Positions 34,890-46,998 of a DNA stretch of 64,000 bases are shown here, piece after piece. Numbering within the stretch: position 1 is the first letter of the stretch; each line of letters opens with the position of its first letter. A program made the translations under genes and the position numbers. Source of the stretch: Cryphonectria parasitica EP155 (taxonomy: Eukaryota; Ascomycota; Sordariomycetes; Diaporthales; Cryphonectriaceae). The notes beneath the pieces were generated by a model that was not told the origin of the DNA, searched no databases, and was given only the letters and a program-made list of their open reading frames with translations. Location of the stretch: positions 1,116,001-1,180,000 of the forward strand of contig NW_024468909.1 of NCBI RefSeq assembly GCF_011745365.1, written 5' to 3'.

Positions 34890-35784
34890 TGTGTGATTGT
34901 CGTCGCTACGATGTTCTTTAGGCATGTGGTCACTCTTGGTCTACGATGTCGAGACAAGAAGTGATCTTGACCACTGAAAAGCATAGACGAGGTGATTTGA
35001 GTGGGGAAAAGAGAGAAAAAAAAAAGAAAGAAAGAAATGATACCATAATCGAGGAATCATGTGCGAGTATTTGGTGAACTTTTTTTATTCATGCTCACTG
35101 ACCAATCTTCTGCATGTGGCTTCGCTCGGAGAAACCTATTATCTATCTCGATTACCAACCCGGTCAACTCTTGAAGTCCTCCTTTCTTCCCTCACTCGTC
35201 CACGTCTCAACTCCTTTCATATTTCGCTTCAGTTGCGGTAGCGTGCTGGGTGACGACACAGACTTTCTGCGATGTTGGGCTCGACGGCATCAGTACACGG
35301 TTATACCGGGCTTCCCCTCCTTCATCGTCGGATATTTTGTGTTTCCATCCTTGCTGTGTGTAGTCTCGATGGTTTGTCCGTGGAATGACCCGCGGGCTCG
35401 CCTCTGGCCGGCTATGTAACGGGACAAGAAGGCGTTGAGCTATCGGCCATTCAGCGCAAGCCAACCTCTGGGCTGCAACCATTTCCACTCTCTGACCAAA
35501 GAAATCTGGGCGAGTCGCTCGTAGATCCGTCTTTCCTCGTTCGTGGTGGAGGCACATGTGTTCGCTCCCTGGGAGGTTTCTCATCTCCCGAGAACTCGCA
35601 TCACTGGCGGATTATAAATAATACCCCATGACCATGGCGTGCTAGCCCATGGCCTATGATTTTGTGCGAATCGTCCTCATCGCGTCGGCGAAGCCAGCGA
35701 GACAGCACAAGGGTCAGGCCAAGTGGTCTCGGATGTCAAACGTTTGAGATTCGACAGCGGCAACGAAAAAGGCTCGGTTTCCCT
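34890..35784. other. Convergent intergenic region, no gene seen
   Basis: About 0.9 kb between the 3' ends of PUS1 (+) and the seven-TM gene (-). Probably both 3' UTRs; an A/G-rich tract lies near 35.01-35.04 kb. Confidence 0.6.
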
Positions 35785-37646
35785 TCACCCTGGTGGTCCA
35801 CGTGAGCTCCGGCCCGGGGCGACGAACGACACGCTCGGCCTCCTGGGCAATATCCTCTCGGTATCGCCCCATTTGTGATCCTCGACATTATACGGATACG
35901 ACGCGCTCCCGCCCTTGCCAATCACCTCGGCGACCGCCTCGCGGCTCGCAGGTTTCTCGGAGCGCACCTCAAACTCGTACGTGACCTCGATCTGCAGCCG
36001 GTCCTCCATCAGCAGCCGCTTCTGGCGCGACAGGATGCCCTTGTCGTTGTCCATGGCGGCGTAGACCAGCTCGCTGGCATGCCAGAACTTGCGCCGCCTC
36101 TCGGAGGACTGGAAGTGCTCGGGCACAAAGGTCAGGTACAGGCGCTCCGAGAAGTTGCGCGTGGTGGCGAAGGCCAGGGGGAGGACGAGGGAGGCGAGGC
36201 AGCCTGGGATGTAGCTGGCGAACCAGGCCCGGGCGGTGGAGGCCGACAGGTCGGGGGCGGTGGCCTGCGCCAGCTGCTGGAACTTTTCGCGCTGGGTTCT
36301 GCTGGCCATGATGTTGAAGACTTCGAAGAAGCTGGTTGTGATGGTACGTTGATGTGTTAGCGTCTAACATGATACACATCCAATGTCTGTACCCAAGGGA
36401 GTGGGGTGTGTGCTTCTTGATTATAGTGGCAACGATGATTGAGCCTCGAGCGCACCACCGCTTCGGGTTTCGGAATATGGTCTTACCTCAACATAAGCAA
36501 GGGGGTGAAGGTCCGCACAATGAGGTACTTGTCGTATATTCCTCCCTCCCGCTGCTGAAGAGCTCCAAAGTGCGACCCGGGCAAGCTTCGTGAGCGGGAC
36601 GTGGTGAAGATGCTTGTTCCTTCTGAGTCGGACCTGCTGTGGGGGGTGGGTATGTCTGAGGCCTGGCATACGTAGTCACGGCGCTGCTGGTGGTTCATGC
36701 GCCGGAGGAGGAGGTGGGTCTGCAGGTACTCGATGAGGATGAGGAACATCATGCTATCGGCGACGATCAGGAAGAAGCAGTCTGTGAGAGGGACAGGTAG
36801 TGAGTAAGTGATATTTTCCCTCTTCGAGGCCAAACAATTCGTGGTGCTCTTTCGACTTACAGCAAAAGTTCACGACGAAGTAATACCACCAGTAGGACTG
36901 CTGGATCCTCCAGATATAGAGGAGGCACATGGACCCTGTGACAGCCATGATAGGAATCACTTTGCCCAGCTCGCTGATGATGTTGAGATGTCGTTGAACG
37001 CGTGGGATCGTATTCCACCCATACACAGCCGCGGTGAGGTTGGATGCCCAGGAACAAGCGAGGCCAGCCTCAGCGACGTAACAACTCCATCCTGTTGATC
37101 CCACCATCATTAGTTTCGACTATTCTCCTAGGCTTCCAGGAAGCAAGGAGGGAGCGGCACAGCCACGTACTAATCCACGCCATGGCGAGATCAACTCCGG
37201 TACAGCCATTCGTTGCGACCGGTACGGGGCTGCCGGGGCTGGCTCGCGCTATGCTGAGCCTCGTCCACATGATATCTTTGTAATGTCTACACACACGGTC
37301 AGATTAATCATTGTGAGCATTCTTGTCGACGATAAAGGTTAGAGGAATATACGTACAAACAGTCATTGGCTTGGGAGATGATACTCGTAGCTGTGGCGAG
37401 GAGAGTGATCCAAGAAATGTAGAATATGACTGTAATGAATTCAACCTTCATTAGCTCCAACCTTCGAGCTCAGCATCACCACATATGCCACCAGTCACAC
37501 CCAGAAAAGGAAGAGGACTTACAGCTGCGTCTCTCTTGAGCACCCCAGAGCAGCCATATGAACAAACAATTGCTCAGGAAGCAAATGGAAGACCATATCA
37601 ACACGCCAGCAGCCGCTCCTGCTGCCCCGTCGGGCACTTGAGCCAT
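35785..37646 (-). CDS. Seven-TM receptor-like membrane protein, ascomycete family of unknown function
   Basis: Six exons on minus: 37646-37523, 37429-37357, 37286-37171, 37091-36861, 36781-36487 and 36331-35785, all bounded by GT..AG and in phase, giving 461 aa. The N-terminus (MAQVPDGAAGAAAG) leads into TM1 (WSSICFLSNCLFIWLLWG), then TM2 (FYISWITLLATATSIISQAND). A loop PGSPVPVATNGCTGVDLAMAW links to TM3 and further helices: IIMAVTGSMCLLYIW-like, FFLIVADSMMFLILIEYLQ, IVRTFTPLLMLRSFFEVFN, and SYIPGCLASLVLPLAFA. The soluble tail is about 120 aa. I recognise the pattern (NDCL..KDI.W.RLS, PVPVATNGCTGVDLAMAW) as a widespread ascomycete family annotated only as an integral membrane protein. A GPCR-like role is inferred from topology. 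The small exons (73-124 nt) make mis-annotation likely. Confidence 0.82.
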
Positions 37647-40443
37647 GGTTGGCTATCTTCGCGCACTCTCACATAAAGACTTGGTGTATTGATCCAGCAA
37701 TACTAAGGATTAAACGAAACCGGTATAGCAATTGGAAGGGTTGTGAGAAAATGGAAGTATGGGGAGGAAGTGGATTCAGGATTACACGGCCCTTCGACAC
37801 GTCCGGCCTCTGTTTAAGGGGAGGAGGGGGGGGGGGGAAAAGAGAAGAGCGATGAAAAACAACAACACGCTTCCTTATCATCGGGCACAGACCATGCCTG
37901 CTCGTTCATATGACATGTCGTCAATTACTCAAACTCCCCTAGTCGAACTACTCCACGCACTATGCGATTTGACTACTGCACGTCGGGGCACCGAAGGTAA
38001 GTGCCGGTTCGTGGTTCGCAGAGCGGCGAAAGGAGTCCAATCCTTTCCGGGGCGCAGGGGGGTATGAAACGTGCTGACCGACCGATTTGGATGAGACGGG
38101 GGACAAATAGCGGTGCGAAAGACACTGCAGGAGAGAAAGAGAGAATAGAGAAAACTCTCCAGTTCAGATTAATTACGGTAAAGGGGATTGTGTCACCATG
38201 TGTGCGTGTGTGCGATTAATGTTTCAAACCTTCCCCCTCCCCCCCCCCTCTTTTAGTAGTTATGTTGCAAGCTGCCTTTGCCTCGCCGCCAACTTTACTT
38301 TATCTCTTTTTCCCAGTCCCACAAATTGTCCTAGCAGGCCGATCAGCAATATTCCCAGATTGATATCCATGTAGCCTATCACGCGATGCAACAAGGCCAC
38401 CCTCCCTCCTCCTTTCTCCTGACAGAGTCCGGGGCACGGTCCCTCTCCCATGCATCTAACTCCAAGCCCCCTCAACCTAGTATACAATGGCGTACCATAG
38501 TACTCATCACGTAATATTACTTTGTTTAAGCCTTCTAACCTCTGCATAAAAATACCAAATCTGACATATAAGATCCGCCCCCCAGCCTGCATCCACATGC
38601 CCTGATCAAATAGATGCGCCCAGGAACGGATCCATAACGGCGATTCCCGTCAGATAATAAACGTGTTGCAGTCGACCCTTTCCCTCCAATGAGGATGCAG
38701 AAATATCCCCGGTTTGCATTTTCTCAACGTAGAGCGTGCGATGAGGACACGCAATTCACCTCCCTCACCTGATCTCAAACCCACTCATGGGCTCCTCCAG
38801 TGGTCAGTTGTCATATGGAATATGAGGCAGGACGGAACCTTGTCGATCCTCGAAATTTCACTTCTTTGGAGACGTTGTGGGATGATCTGCAGAGGCAGAG
38901 TCGGAGCCATTGTGTCGGCGGCGGTAACAATTGAACCAATGAATATACAGCAACGTGATATTGTCTTTAAGTTACAGACTATGGTAGCCTACTAGTATAG
39001 TTGGTCCCCTTTTGCGTCTGGTGTGTGGAGAGGCAAGGGAACCGGGACTTGGTGTTGGGGGCCGGTTGTTCCCAACGATTTACGGTACTATTATACTATG
39101 GATCCACGGTACCAACAAAGCCCATGCTTCGCTTAAGATTGAAATGGGACGTAGGGCAATTGTAAGCGACCTCAGCTTGCTGGGTTATGACGAACCCCGG
39201 CGACGTGGCCCACCTCGGTGCTGGAGGCAGGCCGTATCGAGTTAAGCATCCGGTACCACAGAGGTGGGTGGATAGCCATGTCGATGGCACGCGGTATATC
39301 CCATCCTTTGAGAATCCGGTTCCGTCTGGCTGGGACTCTGATATAAAACACCAATATTACAGCAGGCAGGCCGTCAGTAGTCAAGGGGTGAATTGAGACA
39401 AGTCAATTGGTTGTTTTTGAGAGACGAGAAACACCGAGATATGATATCTTGGCGAAGGAGAAGAAACCCAGTAAGATGACCGGGGTTAGATTTCTCGTCA
39501 AGGAATCTAAAAGTAGGGAGCTACAGCGTTTAACCACACAACACCATTGCACAAAAATGTCCCGTACCAGATGCAAGATTTGAACTGCATCTCCAAGGAG
39601 AATAATGAACAACGTGGAGGTGGATATAGGAGCAACAATCCTATTATCATTCAGGGGAGGAGGGGTGCCAAGAGCTCCCAAGGCAAACTCCTAAACTCTC
39701 CCCGTCTGTCTCATTCGGGACATACTGCCCGCCCCTATCGCCTGAATAGTTCTGGATCCTGACGACAGATGGTTCACTAAACCGGAACCTACTTGCGAGC
39801 CACCAAGGTACTGTTACCCCCGTCTACCATGTACTAGAGTATGTTACGTCTCCAGTCACGCTTCCCTGGGGTTACATCTGCCACATTAGTGAAATCTTGT
39901 CACAGCTTTGTCTGTCTCCAGGAGGTGTTCTTTCTTGTTTCACATGGGCGCAGCAAGCCCAGGAGAAAGAAAAAAAGAAAGAAAGAACACGAAAGGATCG
40001 CCACGTTGTACACGTATACGCCCGCCGCACCAGAACACGGAAGGTGGGGGATCAAATGGCCGGATGTAATGGAACGCTGCCACTTATGACTTGACGCACT
40101 TCGCGCTCCTTGAATAAGTCATAAAAGGAAAGAAATCGTCGGGGGAAAAGAGGCGGGGGGAGGCAAGGTTTTTGAATCTGCATCCAGGAGTACAGTAGAA
40201 AGGATCTCGGGACTATGAATCTCCGACATGGATGGCGTGCTATTAGAGTTAATCGGCTTATGTACTCTTATGTACTGTCTGTCCCCGAATCACCACACAC
40301 ACACATACATATATACACACAAATGCAAGCTGAGCTGAGCTGCTTTCGATGATTGAGGAAGGTAGACATGTACGAAAGCCGACAACCCGCAGCAACATCA
40401 TGGCCATCCTCTCGATGGGCAGGGCCAACAAGATTCGGTGCTC
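37647..40443. other. Intergenic, homopolymer runs, no gene supported
   Basis: About 2.8 kb between the seven-TM gene start and the PTR2 gene 3' end. It has a G12 run (37826-37837) and a C-rich stretch near 38.24 kb. A minus-strand ATG frame at 38260-38598 (112 aa) has no motif and I do not call it. No tRNA or transposon signature found. Confidence 0.55.
37826..37837. repeat. G12 homopolymer
   Basis: Twelve G within a GGGGAGGAGGG context on +; length likely variable. Confidence 0.85.
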
Positions 40444-42499
40444 TCACGCCTTCTCGGCGAATTGGTCGTCAGCGGTGTGGCCAGCGTTGGGCTGAGCCGC
40501 TCCCTTGTACTTGCTCTTGGCAAGGTTATTCCACATATCCTCCTCCTTGTCCAGGTGTCTAAAGCACAGCCAGAAAGCCACGCCGCCCACGGCGGCAATG
40601 ATTGCCACTGAGCCATAGTTCCAGACCCAATTGGGGTCGCCAGCCAGCGGCGTAAACGCCTGGCCCAGCGCGCTGGAGATGGCTGACATGAAGAGGTTGA
40701 CAGCCATGACCATGGACTTCATGTTCTCAGGGGCCTTGGAGAAGGCGTACTCGAGCGAGGTGGTGTTGGTGAAGATCTCGGAGATGCCGACCAGGACATA
40801 GGGCAGGCACTGCGCCCACACGTTGATGGGGGCGATGCACTCCTCGTCGGTGGTGTGGTCGCCGCAGGGTGACATCTTGTAGATGTAGTACTGCATCACG
40901 GCGGCCGCGATCATAGAGAGGGAGGAGAAGAGGAAACCAGTGGCCATGCGCTTAAGCGGCGTGAAGTTGAAACCCATCTTGCGGAATCCGGGGTACACGA
41001 TCCTATCAAGGATGGGAATCAAAATCACAATGGAGATGGGATTGAGGTTCTGGATGAGATCATTAGGCGTGCCGTTGAGGACCATAGTCGAGGCTTGGCT
41101 ATTGTTGAGCTTTGTTAGCAAAATCATCACTATGGTTTTGTGAAGAGGGAGGGCGGGCGGTTCAAGGAATGGCCACTTACGTCGTGAGGTTGTTGGTCAT
41201 CTGGTTGTATGCCAGGAAGAAGATGGGCAGAAACAAGAACACTTTACACGCCTTCAGCCCACGGCGGACCTCATCGACCCAGGCATCATCATACGTCATC
41301 CAGCCGGGGCGCTCATGCTCCGGGATCAGAGAAGGGCGAACCGCGTCCCATGTGAACTCCCGCCTGAATTTGGTCGGGTTGAACACGGTAGACAGCCACT
41401 TCCCGCGCATGGCCATGCCAAACATCTTCAGCATCTTGCCCAGTACGGAGCCGGTAGGAGGGCTGAGGGTGTAGCGCTTCTTCATGACGGCCAGGATGAT
41501 GGGGCAGATGGCAAACAGGACCGTGGGCAGCAGGAATGCCAGCCAAAAGCCGACGTACAGCTCGACGTAGACCATGCCGATCTGCCCGGCGAGCGAGCCC
41601 ACGTTGATGGCGAAATAAAAGTACAGGAAGATGCGCGTATTGGTGACGGCCGGGTCAACAATCACGCGCTCGCCTGACTTGAGAGTCTTGACGTACATCC
41701 TGCGGTCGTGGCTCTGCTCAGCGAGGAGGGGTGCGACGTTGGCCTTGAACAGACCTGTGCCAATGCACAATACCAGCATACCGACGATGAAGGCCGCCAG
41801 GGCGTTGGACTGGTGCACAATGACAGACGGAGCCGAGGCGGCCACGAGAATAACGTGCGCAATCATGGAGACACAGATGGCGATGTGAATCGTCTTGTAC
41901 CGGCCCAGCTTGGCGTCTGCAAGCCAGCCACTATTGGTCACCACCAGCGTTAGTGAGTTGGTTCTCCCTCTTTCTTTGTCGAAGACAGAAATATACGGAG
42001 GAGTATCAAAGAGGCTCTCTTACCCAAAGAGGGGAACCAGGTAGGCAAAGAACTGGTTGGTGAGGGAGATGCCCTGACCAGCACGACTGCCCAGACCCAG
42101 AGCACCAGACTGACCTCCATGGCCATAGCCCGCACCAGTGTTGGATCCAGCAGGCAGACCATGCACCACGAAGTTGGTGTACAGAATGCTTGAGCCATAG
42201 TAGGAGAAACGCTCAGCCAGCTCGCACACAGCAACCGAGTAGGCAGACCAGCTGATCTTGCCAGACACCCTTCGCAGCGTGTGCATCTCCTCCTCCGTGG
42301 GTTGGTCGTCAAGGACAAGGCCCTCAGCACCTTCCGAAGAGCCGGCGGGAACGAGGTCGATGTTGTGGTTCACGTCCATGCTGCCTTTGCCAGCTTTAAG
42401 CTCCTCAACCGTGCCCAGGGGCGGGCCAGGATTCAGACCCTCCTTTGCGAGTCCCGCCTGGGCGAGCTCTGCTCTGTCGAGATTCACCGTCTGCGACAT
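40444..42499 (-). CDS. ptr2: Proton-coupled di/tripeptide transporter (POT/PTR2 family)
   Basis: Exons 42499-42024, 41930-41181 and 41098-40444 (introns 93 and 82 nt) give 626 aa. Hallmarks are ELAERFSYYG in TM1 (the ExxERFxYY motif that couples protons) and GGWLADAKLGRYKTI, formed over the first splice site. The family signature YFYFAINVGSLAGQ and the fungal NNLTTQASTMVLNGTPNDL, formed over the second, follow. Twelve TM helices are expected; the N-terminal 75 residues and the C-terminal tail are cytosolic. Fungal members import di- and tripeptides at the plasma membrane and are usually under nitrogen control. The gene stands alone, with long flanks on both sides. Confidence 0.95.
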
Positions 42500-44641
42500 T
42501 TCTCAGCGCGTTTGCTTTTAGCCAAGCAAGGAGGGAAGGGAAAACTCTGGGGGTGTGGAGTGAGAGAGTCTGGGGAGAAGGAAAGACAGCTGGGAATGTC
42601 CAGGAGGAGAAGAGCGTTCGAGTGTCAATATGTAGGCCCGTGGGGCTGGTCGTGTGACAGCCAAGAGCTCATGTTTCCTTATCATAAGTCAGCCTACCCA
42701 ATAAGGATATTAGACGACAAAAGATGGTAATCGGAACATCCTCTTGATTCAGGCATGATCGTCTTCAATTCTAGACCATCGTCTAGCCCGGCCTCTATAC
42801 GCACCCAATCCCACATGTCGAGGGCCAACGAATGATGAGAGCAGGGTACCCTGTTTTTAGATCTAGGGGGACGTGAAATCGGATGCTCCTCCTCCTACTA
42901 GACAGAGTAGTTTTGGCCACTAGACTCCATGTACGGTAGTATCAGCTGGGAGGCGAAAGGAGGTTCCAGCTGCTTGGACGTCATATCAAATGCTGGCTCT
43001 CTATTTGGCTTTGTGGAAAATGTTCTAAGCCTAGGGCGGTGCGAAGGTTTTTCAGCTGCTCTTTTCGAATGACGAAGAGGGGGGAAACAAGCTCTTTAGG
43101 GCCTTCTCATGCCATTTCTTCTCAGCGTCAACACTTTGCTTCGGCTTAAGTCGTGGCTTCCCAACAAGTTGTCCAAATTTCAGGCATATTGTGTCAGTGA
43201 GTCGGTCAGGGAAAGAAGGATACATTGGGTTCCTTCCAGTGTATGAAAAACGCCAAGTCGTCATCCCTGAGTACGTAAAGCGCTAGGCGACTTGGCAAAG
43301 CCCATTGTGCCGGGGACACGCGGGTCATGTTAGAATTGGATGGTGCATTATCATCTTGGCGTTGGTTCAAAGGTAACAAAGAGAGGCGAGAACATACAAG
43401 CGAACGAAAGGTAAAAAATTTTATCGTAGGGCCCTCATTTGATAAGGTCGGCCGAGGTGTCAACCACGCGTCTTCCTTACGCATTCTTGACTAATTTGAG
43501 TGACGCTCGACGTCGAAAGAATATCATCGTCTTTGTTTGAGCTTCAAAATAGCCTGCTATGTACTTCGTTTTCCCGTAAGAGTACAGTGATGAACAAGTG
43601 TATTCCGGGCTAGCTAGGTATATAAGAATGTATGGAATACATCATTTTGTACATAGTACCAATTCATGTTCCTTACCAACAACATTATTGCTCTCCATAT
43701 GTATACAGCCTTCGCCACTAGGAAATACTGATATAAATCTTTGTGCGCAGACAATCTTCCCGCTCTCGCGGCTATCGTCGTGCACCAAAGAAGAAAAAAC
43801 TTACGAGAAAAGGAATAATCTATAATTCAAATCATTATTCAAATTTCGGAAGTCCCCGCTTCTCGTGCTGTCTTCCCCCCCGAACGCCGTCGCCAACTGA
43901 CTCTGGGCAACGACATAGCGCCATCACGCCATCGAGCCTCCATAGCCCTAGAAGTGTTCTAGCGTTTTTCTACGAGTAGCCTCCAGACGCCTCCAGCCAA
44001 AACGCTTCCTCGGAGAAGTTGATAGTGAGCTGCCAAGTCCTCGTGATCCTCCTACAGCCCTTGAACACCTTCTTCTTCAGGCGATGGTGCTTCAGGAGGC
44101 TTGCATTTCACGAGAAGCCAAGGCGTCTTGGCAAGAGGATGAGATGGGATATGAACGGCTCAAATGATGTCTTGGAGCTGCGAAGGATTAGCCAAGAACC
44201 ATTACTGGTGGTCTGTGGCGATGGTGTCGAGTGAGCTTGTGGTGGTGGTGATAATTCTGATGAGGCTAGGCGCAAACGTTGGCATCCTTGTCCGTTTGGT
44301 GGCGCTGGCTCCCGAACAATCAATGTACCCTGTCCTTGCCTTGCATCTGAGGAGCCGCCATGTAACGTTTTACATAGCTTAGTAGCTCAGGTACCGAACT
44401 TCTTGCCAATCACGAGAGAGGCTGGTGCACTTATATCCAATACACCATGATCAATAGCAGTCATATGTAGTGGTCCATCTCCAGAAGCCAAGCCATGGGG
44501 ACACAGTGAGAAACAAAAGAGCAGATGTATCTCGTCGAAATGCTGCGTCTATACATGGGTGTGCAAGCACCGGCACTGCAACAAGAGGTATACTACATAC
44601 CATGTATTGGAATGGTTTGAATTATGCGATTACCATCGAAA

Positions 44642-45001
44642 TTAACACCTACTATAAATCGAATACGCTGGAACTAGAACCTCCCCCCCCCCCCCCGCCC
44701 CCCGGGACACACCTCCCGATCTTTCTCCCATCGCGCATCGTATGCCCACACTAGCGCCAAGCCTAGGACCTCCTCCACCGATCCCATCCTGCCTAGGGGC
44801 CCTGTGGCCATTCGTACAGAACTGGCAGATCCTATAGCTCCCGAACAGGTCCGCTTGGCAGGGCTCCCCACCATGGAGTGGATGGTCGCACATGCAATGA
44901 GGGGCATGCTGCGGTGCGCGATAGTTCCGGGACAGAATATAGTAGTAGAACTGCATCGTCAAGAGCTGAGCAAAGTTGTATTGCCGTAACAATTTGAGCA
45001 T
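44642..45001 (-). CDS. Candidate small Cys-rich protein (119 aa), uncertain
   Basis: ATG at 45001 to a stop at 44642. The middle part has evenly spaced Cys and His: HCMCDHPLHGGEPCQAD followed by GSYRICQFCTNGHR, six Cys within about 30 residues, which looks like a small zinc-binding or disulfide fold. Codons in that part favour C/G in the third position. The C-terminal part is Gly-rich only because it reads through the C14 homopolymer (44683-44696), so the true end may differ or lie in an intron. There is no signal peptide. I do not recognise a family; it may be a fragment of a decayed gene or a chance frame. Confidence 0.22.
   Translation of the reverse strand: MLKLLRQYNFAQLLTMQFYYYILSRNYRAPQHAPHCMCDHPLHGGEPCQADLFGSYRICQFCTNGHRAPRQDGIGGGGPRLGASVGIRCAMGERSGGVSRGAGGGGEVLVPAYSIYSRC
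44683..44696. repeat. C14 homopolymer
   Basis: Fourteen C, then G and a further C run. Likely length-variable and a risk for frame errors in the overlapping frame. Confidence 0.85.
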
Positions 45002-45950
45002 TGAACTCAAGAGTCAGTTTGCTTTCCGGTTAACATTACACTCGAAACTGGCAGAAAAGAAGTCTGACTGATTGAGGAAAGCTACCAGGGGACGTTATGA
45101 TTTATACCTCAGGACGACATCACGGTTACTTCAGAATATGGTGCCCTCTGCTCGGGTGCTGCTTTGTGACTGGACACCACTCACACAGACAAGACATAAC
45201 GCAACACAGGAAATCCTCACAACTTTATGTGAAAATTAACCAATCCCAAAGGGATAAGACCGTGGACGCCAGTACCTTCATCGAGTACGCATGCATAACT
45301 CAGCATACAAGCTAGTGCCGAAGAACAACGTTCCGTTCAAAATGGCGCATCTGGTACGTCGCCTTCATTCAGTTCTCCATGCACTAAGAATACTATACAG
45401 GAAATGCTGGGTACTTAAGGAGCTATGGCCCCCTCAGACTTGGTTCTGGCCTGGACAAGACCATGCCCGAATGGGTTGGATTGACAGGCGGCGTCAAGGC
45501 GAGCTATATGTATCATCTGCTTCCTCAGGATACGTCTCACTCAAGATGCATGTGCCTCGACTCATCTGCTAATCACTAGTGAGTGACTATGGGCGCTATA
45601 TATGGGGAAGTTAACGAGACGGGCTGTATGACGTACCTTAAGGATCGGGACAGCACAGGGCTTCCTATTCCGCCCGCCTGTCACAACGATAATTGGAGGT
45701 CCTGAAATGCACGAGTTGTCTCTGCTCAACAGGCTCGGAGGGCCAGTAAGTAGTAGACTTCGGAGCCTCCGGCATATGGATTAGGCCACATTCCAGCCAA
45801 GCGACCGCCCAGAAAACATGGATTGCAGCCTGGCACGCTCAGCTAGGAGGCTGTTTCTCCTTGAAAATCCTCGCATTGGGGACCCGGGGGATGAATGGGC
45901 CAACTCAGTCGCCTCATCTCCCGCTGTTGGTATTGTGTTCTCGAGACGAA

Positions 45951-46626
45951 TCATTCTTGGGAGGTCCCGCTGCCCTTTGGTGGTGGTGGTGGTGGTGGTG
46001 GTGGTGCTGCACTCATCGGCACCGCTCCGGGCGGTATTGGTTGAGCGAGTGACCCTACGACATACTGCCCGTAGCCTCCGCCGGCACTGACGTACTGCTG
46101 TCGGGTATGTGAACGCAGCTGGTTCAGAAGATCGGCGACGATCTGCACATCGGTATTGATGGACTCCTCCAGCTGGCGGCCGTCTTCTTCTGGCTTTCGC
46201 AGGGGCCCGATGATCCAGAGCTCGCGTATCCGACGGGTCAGGGCGAGCAGGTTCTCGACACCTTTGATCTGCAGGCTGGGGTCAGCTGGATACAAAACGA
46301 GCACGTGAATTTGGCGGTAGCATACGAGCCTCTGGGTCTCCAGCTGCATGGCCATGCTATTATGAGCGGCCTGGCCGATGGAGGCCTTGTTGGTGATGCG
46401 GTCTGTAGCGATGGCTACGAGCTTTTGGTAGGCCTGGAGAATCTCGGCGATGGTCTCTCCCTCTCGGACTGGTCACGCAATATGATCAGCACGGGTTTCT
46501 AGCGCGCATCTCAACATCGTAGCACAACGGGTAGCACAGGTGCTCTTGACCGTCGCTGCTTCTCGTGGAGGTCATTCGCTTACACATGAGAGACGTCGTC
46601 GTGGTTGCCTGTTGATTGCGATCCAT
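45951..46626 (-). CDS. med22: Mediator complex subunit 22 (MED22/Srb6)
   Basis: Three exons, 46626-46584 (43 nt), 46468-46326 and 46268-45951, give 167 aa; introns are 115 and 57 nt. The first exon codes only MDRNQQATTTTSLM. The core reads REGETIAEILQAYQKLVAIA, NKASIGQAAHNSMAMQLE and, after the second splice, IKGVENLLALTRRIRELWII. This is the helical MED22/Surf5 head-module pattern. A C-terminal extension contains nine consecutive prolines encoded by a (GGT)9 repeat on +. MED22 pairs with MED11 in the Mediator head and is essential for Pol II transcription in yeast. The tiny first exon and the short introns make this gene easy to miss: an unspliced reading gives only a 134-aa fragment. Confidence 0.88.
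45979..46005. repeat. (GGT)9 triplet repeat coding poly-Pro in MED22
   Basis: Nine perfect GGT units on +, read as CCA/ACC phase on minus to give P9 in the MED22 tail. Trinucleotide length so frame is kept if copy number varies. Confidence 0.95.
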
Positions 46627-46998
46627 TGTGACCAATTTGTTGTCTCTTGAGGGTATAAGATGGAACTGGTTCTCCAAGAAGTTTTATATGCAATTGATGG
46701 AGCCTGGTTAGCGATAGGTCATGATGGATTGGGTCAAGCTGAGGTTAAACTGAGCTAGAGTTCAGTGAGAGTTCGAAGGCAGAAAGGCCCAGTCAAGGTG
46801 CTGAGTCATCATGCGCTACTGAAGCTCCACACCTTCCTTGCCCCCGTAATTTGGTCTTGCCTGGATGCTAACCACTGGGCTAACTAGTTCTTCAGTGCCT
46901 CTCCTTGTCTTCTCCATCCGTCCATCAACCAAGAGCCTCTATACCGACTGCTTCCATGTCTGCAGATCTTTCTTATGAGATCATCATTGACTCTTCTG
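46627..46998. other. Short intergenic region: MED22 promoter and metacaspase 3' flank
   Basis: About 370 nt. It may contain a last small exon of the metacaspase (see that entry). A tRNA A-box-like TAGCCCAGTGG on minus near 46.87-46.89 kb has no B box and is not called. Confidence 0.5.

Larger units (their letters stand above)
42500..45950. other. Intergenic region upstream of PTR2 and downstream of MED22
   Basis: About 3.4 kb. The first part is the PTR2 promoter. A C14 run occurs at 44683-44696. The only frame I list from this stretch is the Cys-rich candidate at 44642-45001. The rest shows short motif-free frames only. Confidence 0.5.

Noticed and set aside
34644..34925. Minus-strand 93-aa frame after PUS1
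   Set aside because: It is the antisense of the third PUS1 exon, whose sense translation matches the Pus1 C-terminus; the minus frame has no motif.
38260..38598. Minus-strand ATG frame of 112 aa
   Set aside because: No motif, no signal peptide and no consistent codon bias; probably UTR or spacer.
39186..39290. Segment with GAGTTAAGCATCC that recalls 5S rRNA
   Set aside because: Only a few bases fit; the conserved 5S helices and internal control region are absent.
39547..39620. tRNA-like T arm (GATGCAAGATTTGAACTGCATC region) on minus
   Set aside because: A stem and a TTCAAAT loop can be drawn, but no A box, D arm or acceptor partner is found on the minus strand.
46850..46900. A-box-like TAGCCCAGTGGTTAG on minus, possible tRNA or SINE
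   Set aside because: No B box at a suitable distance on the same strand and no cloverleaf.
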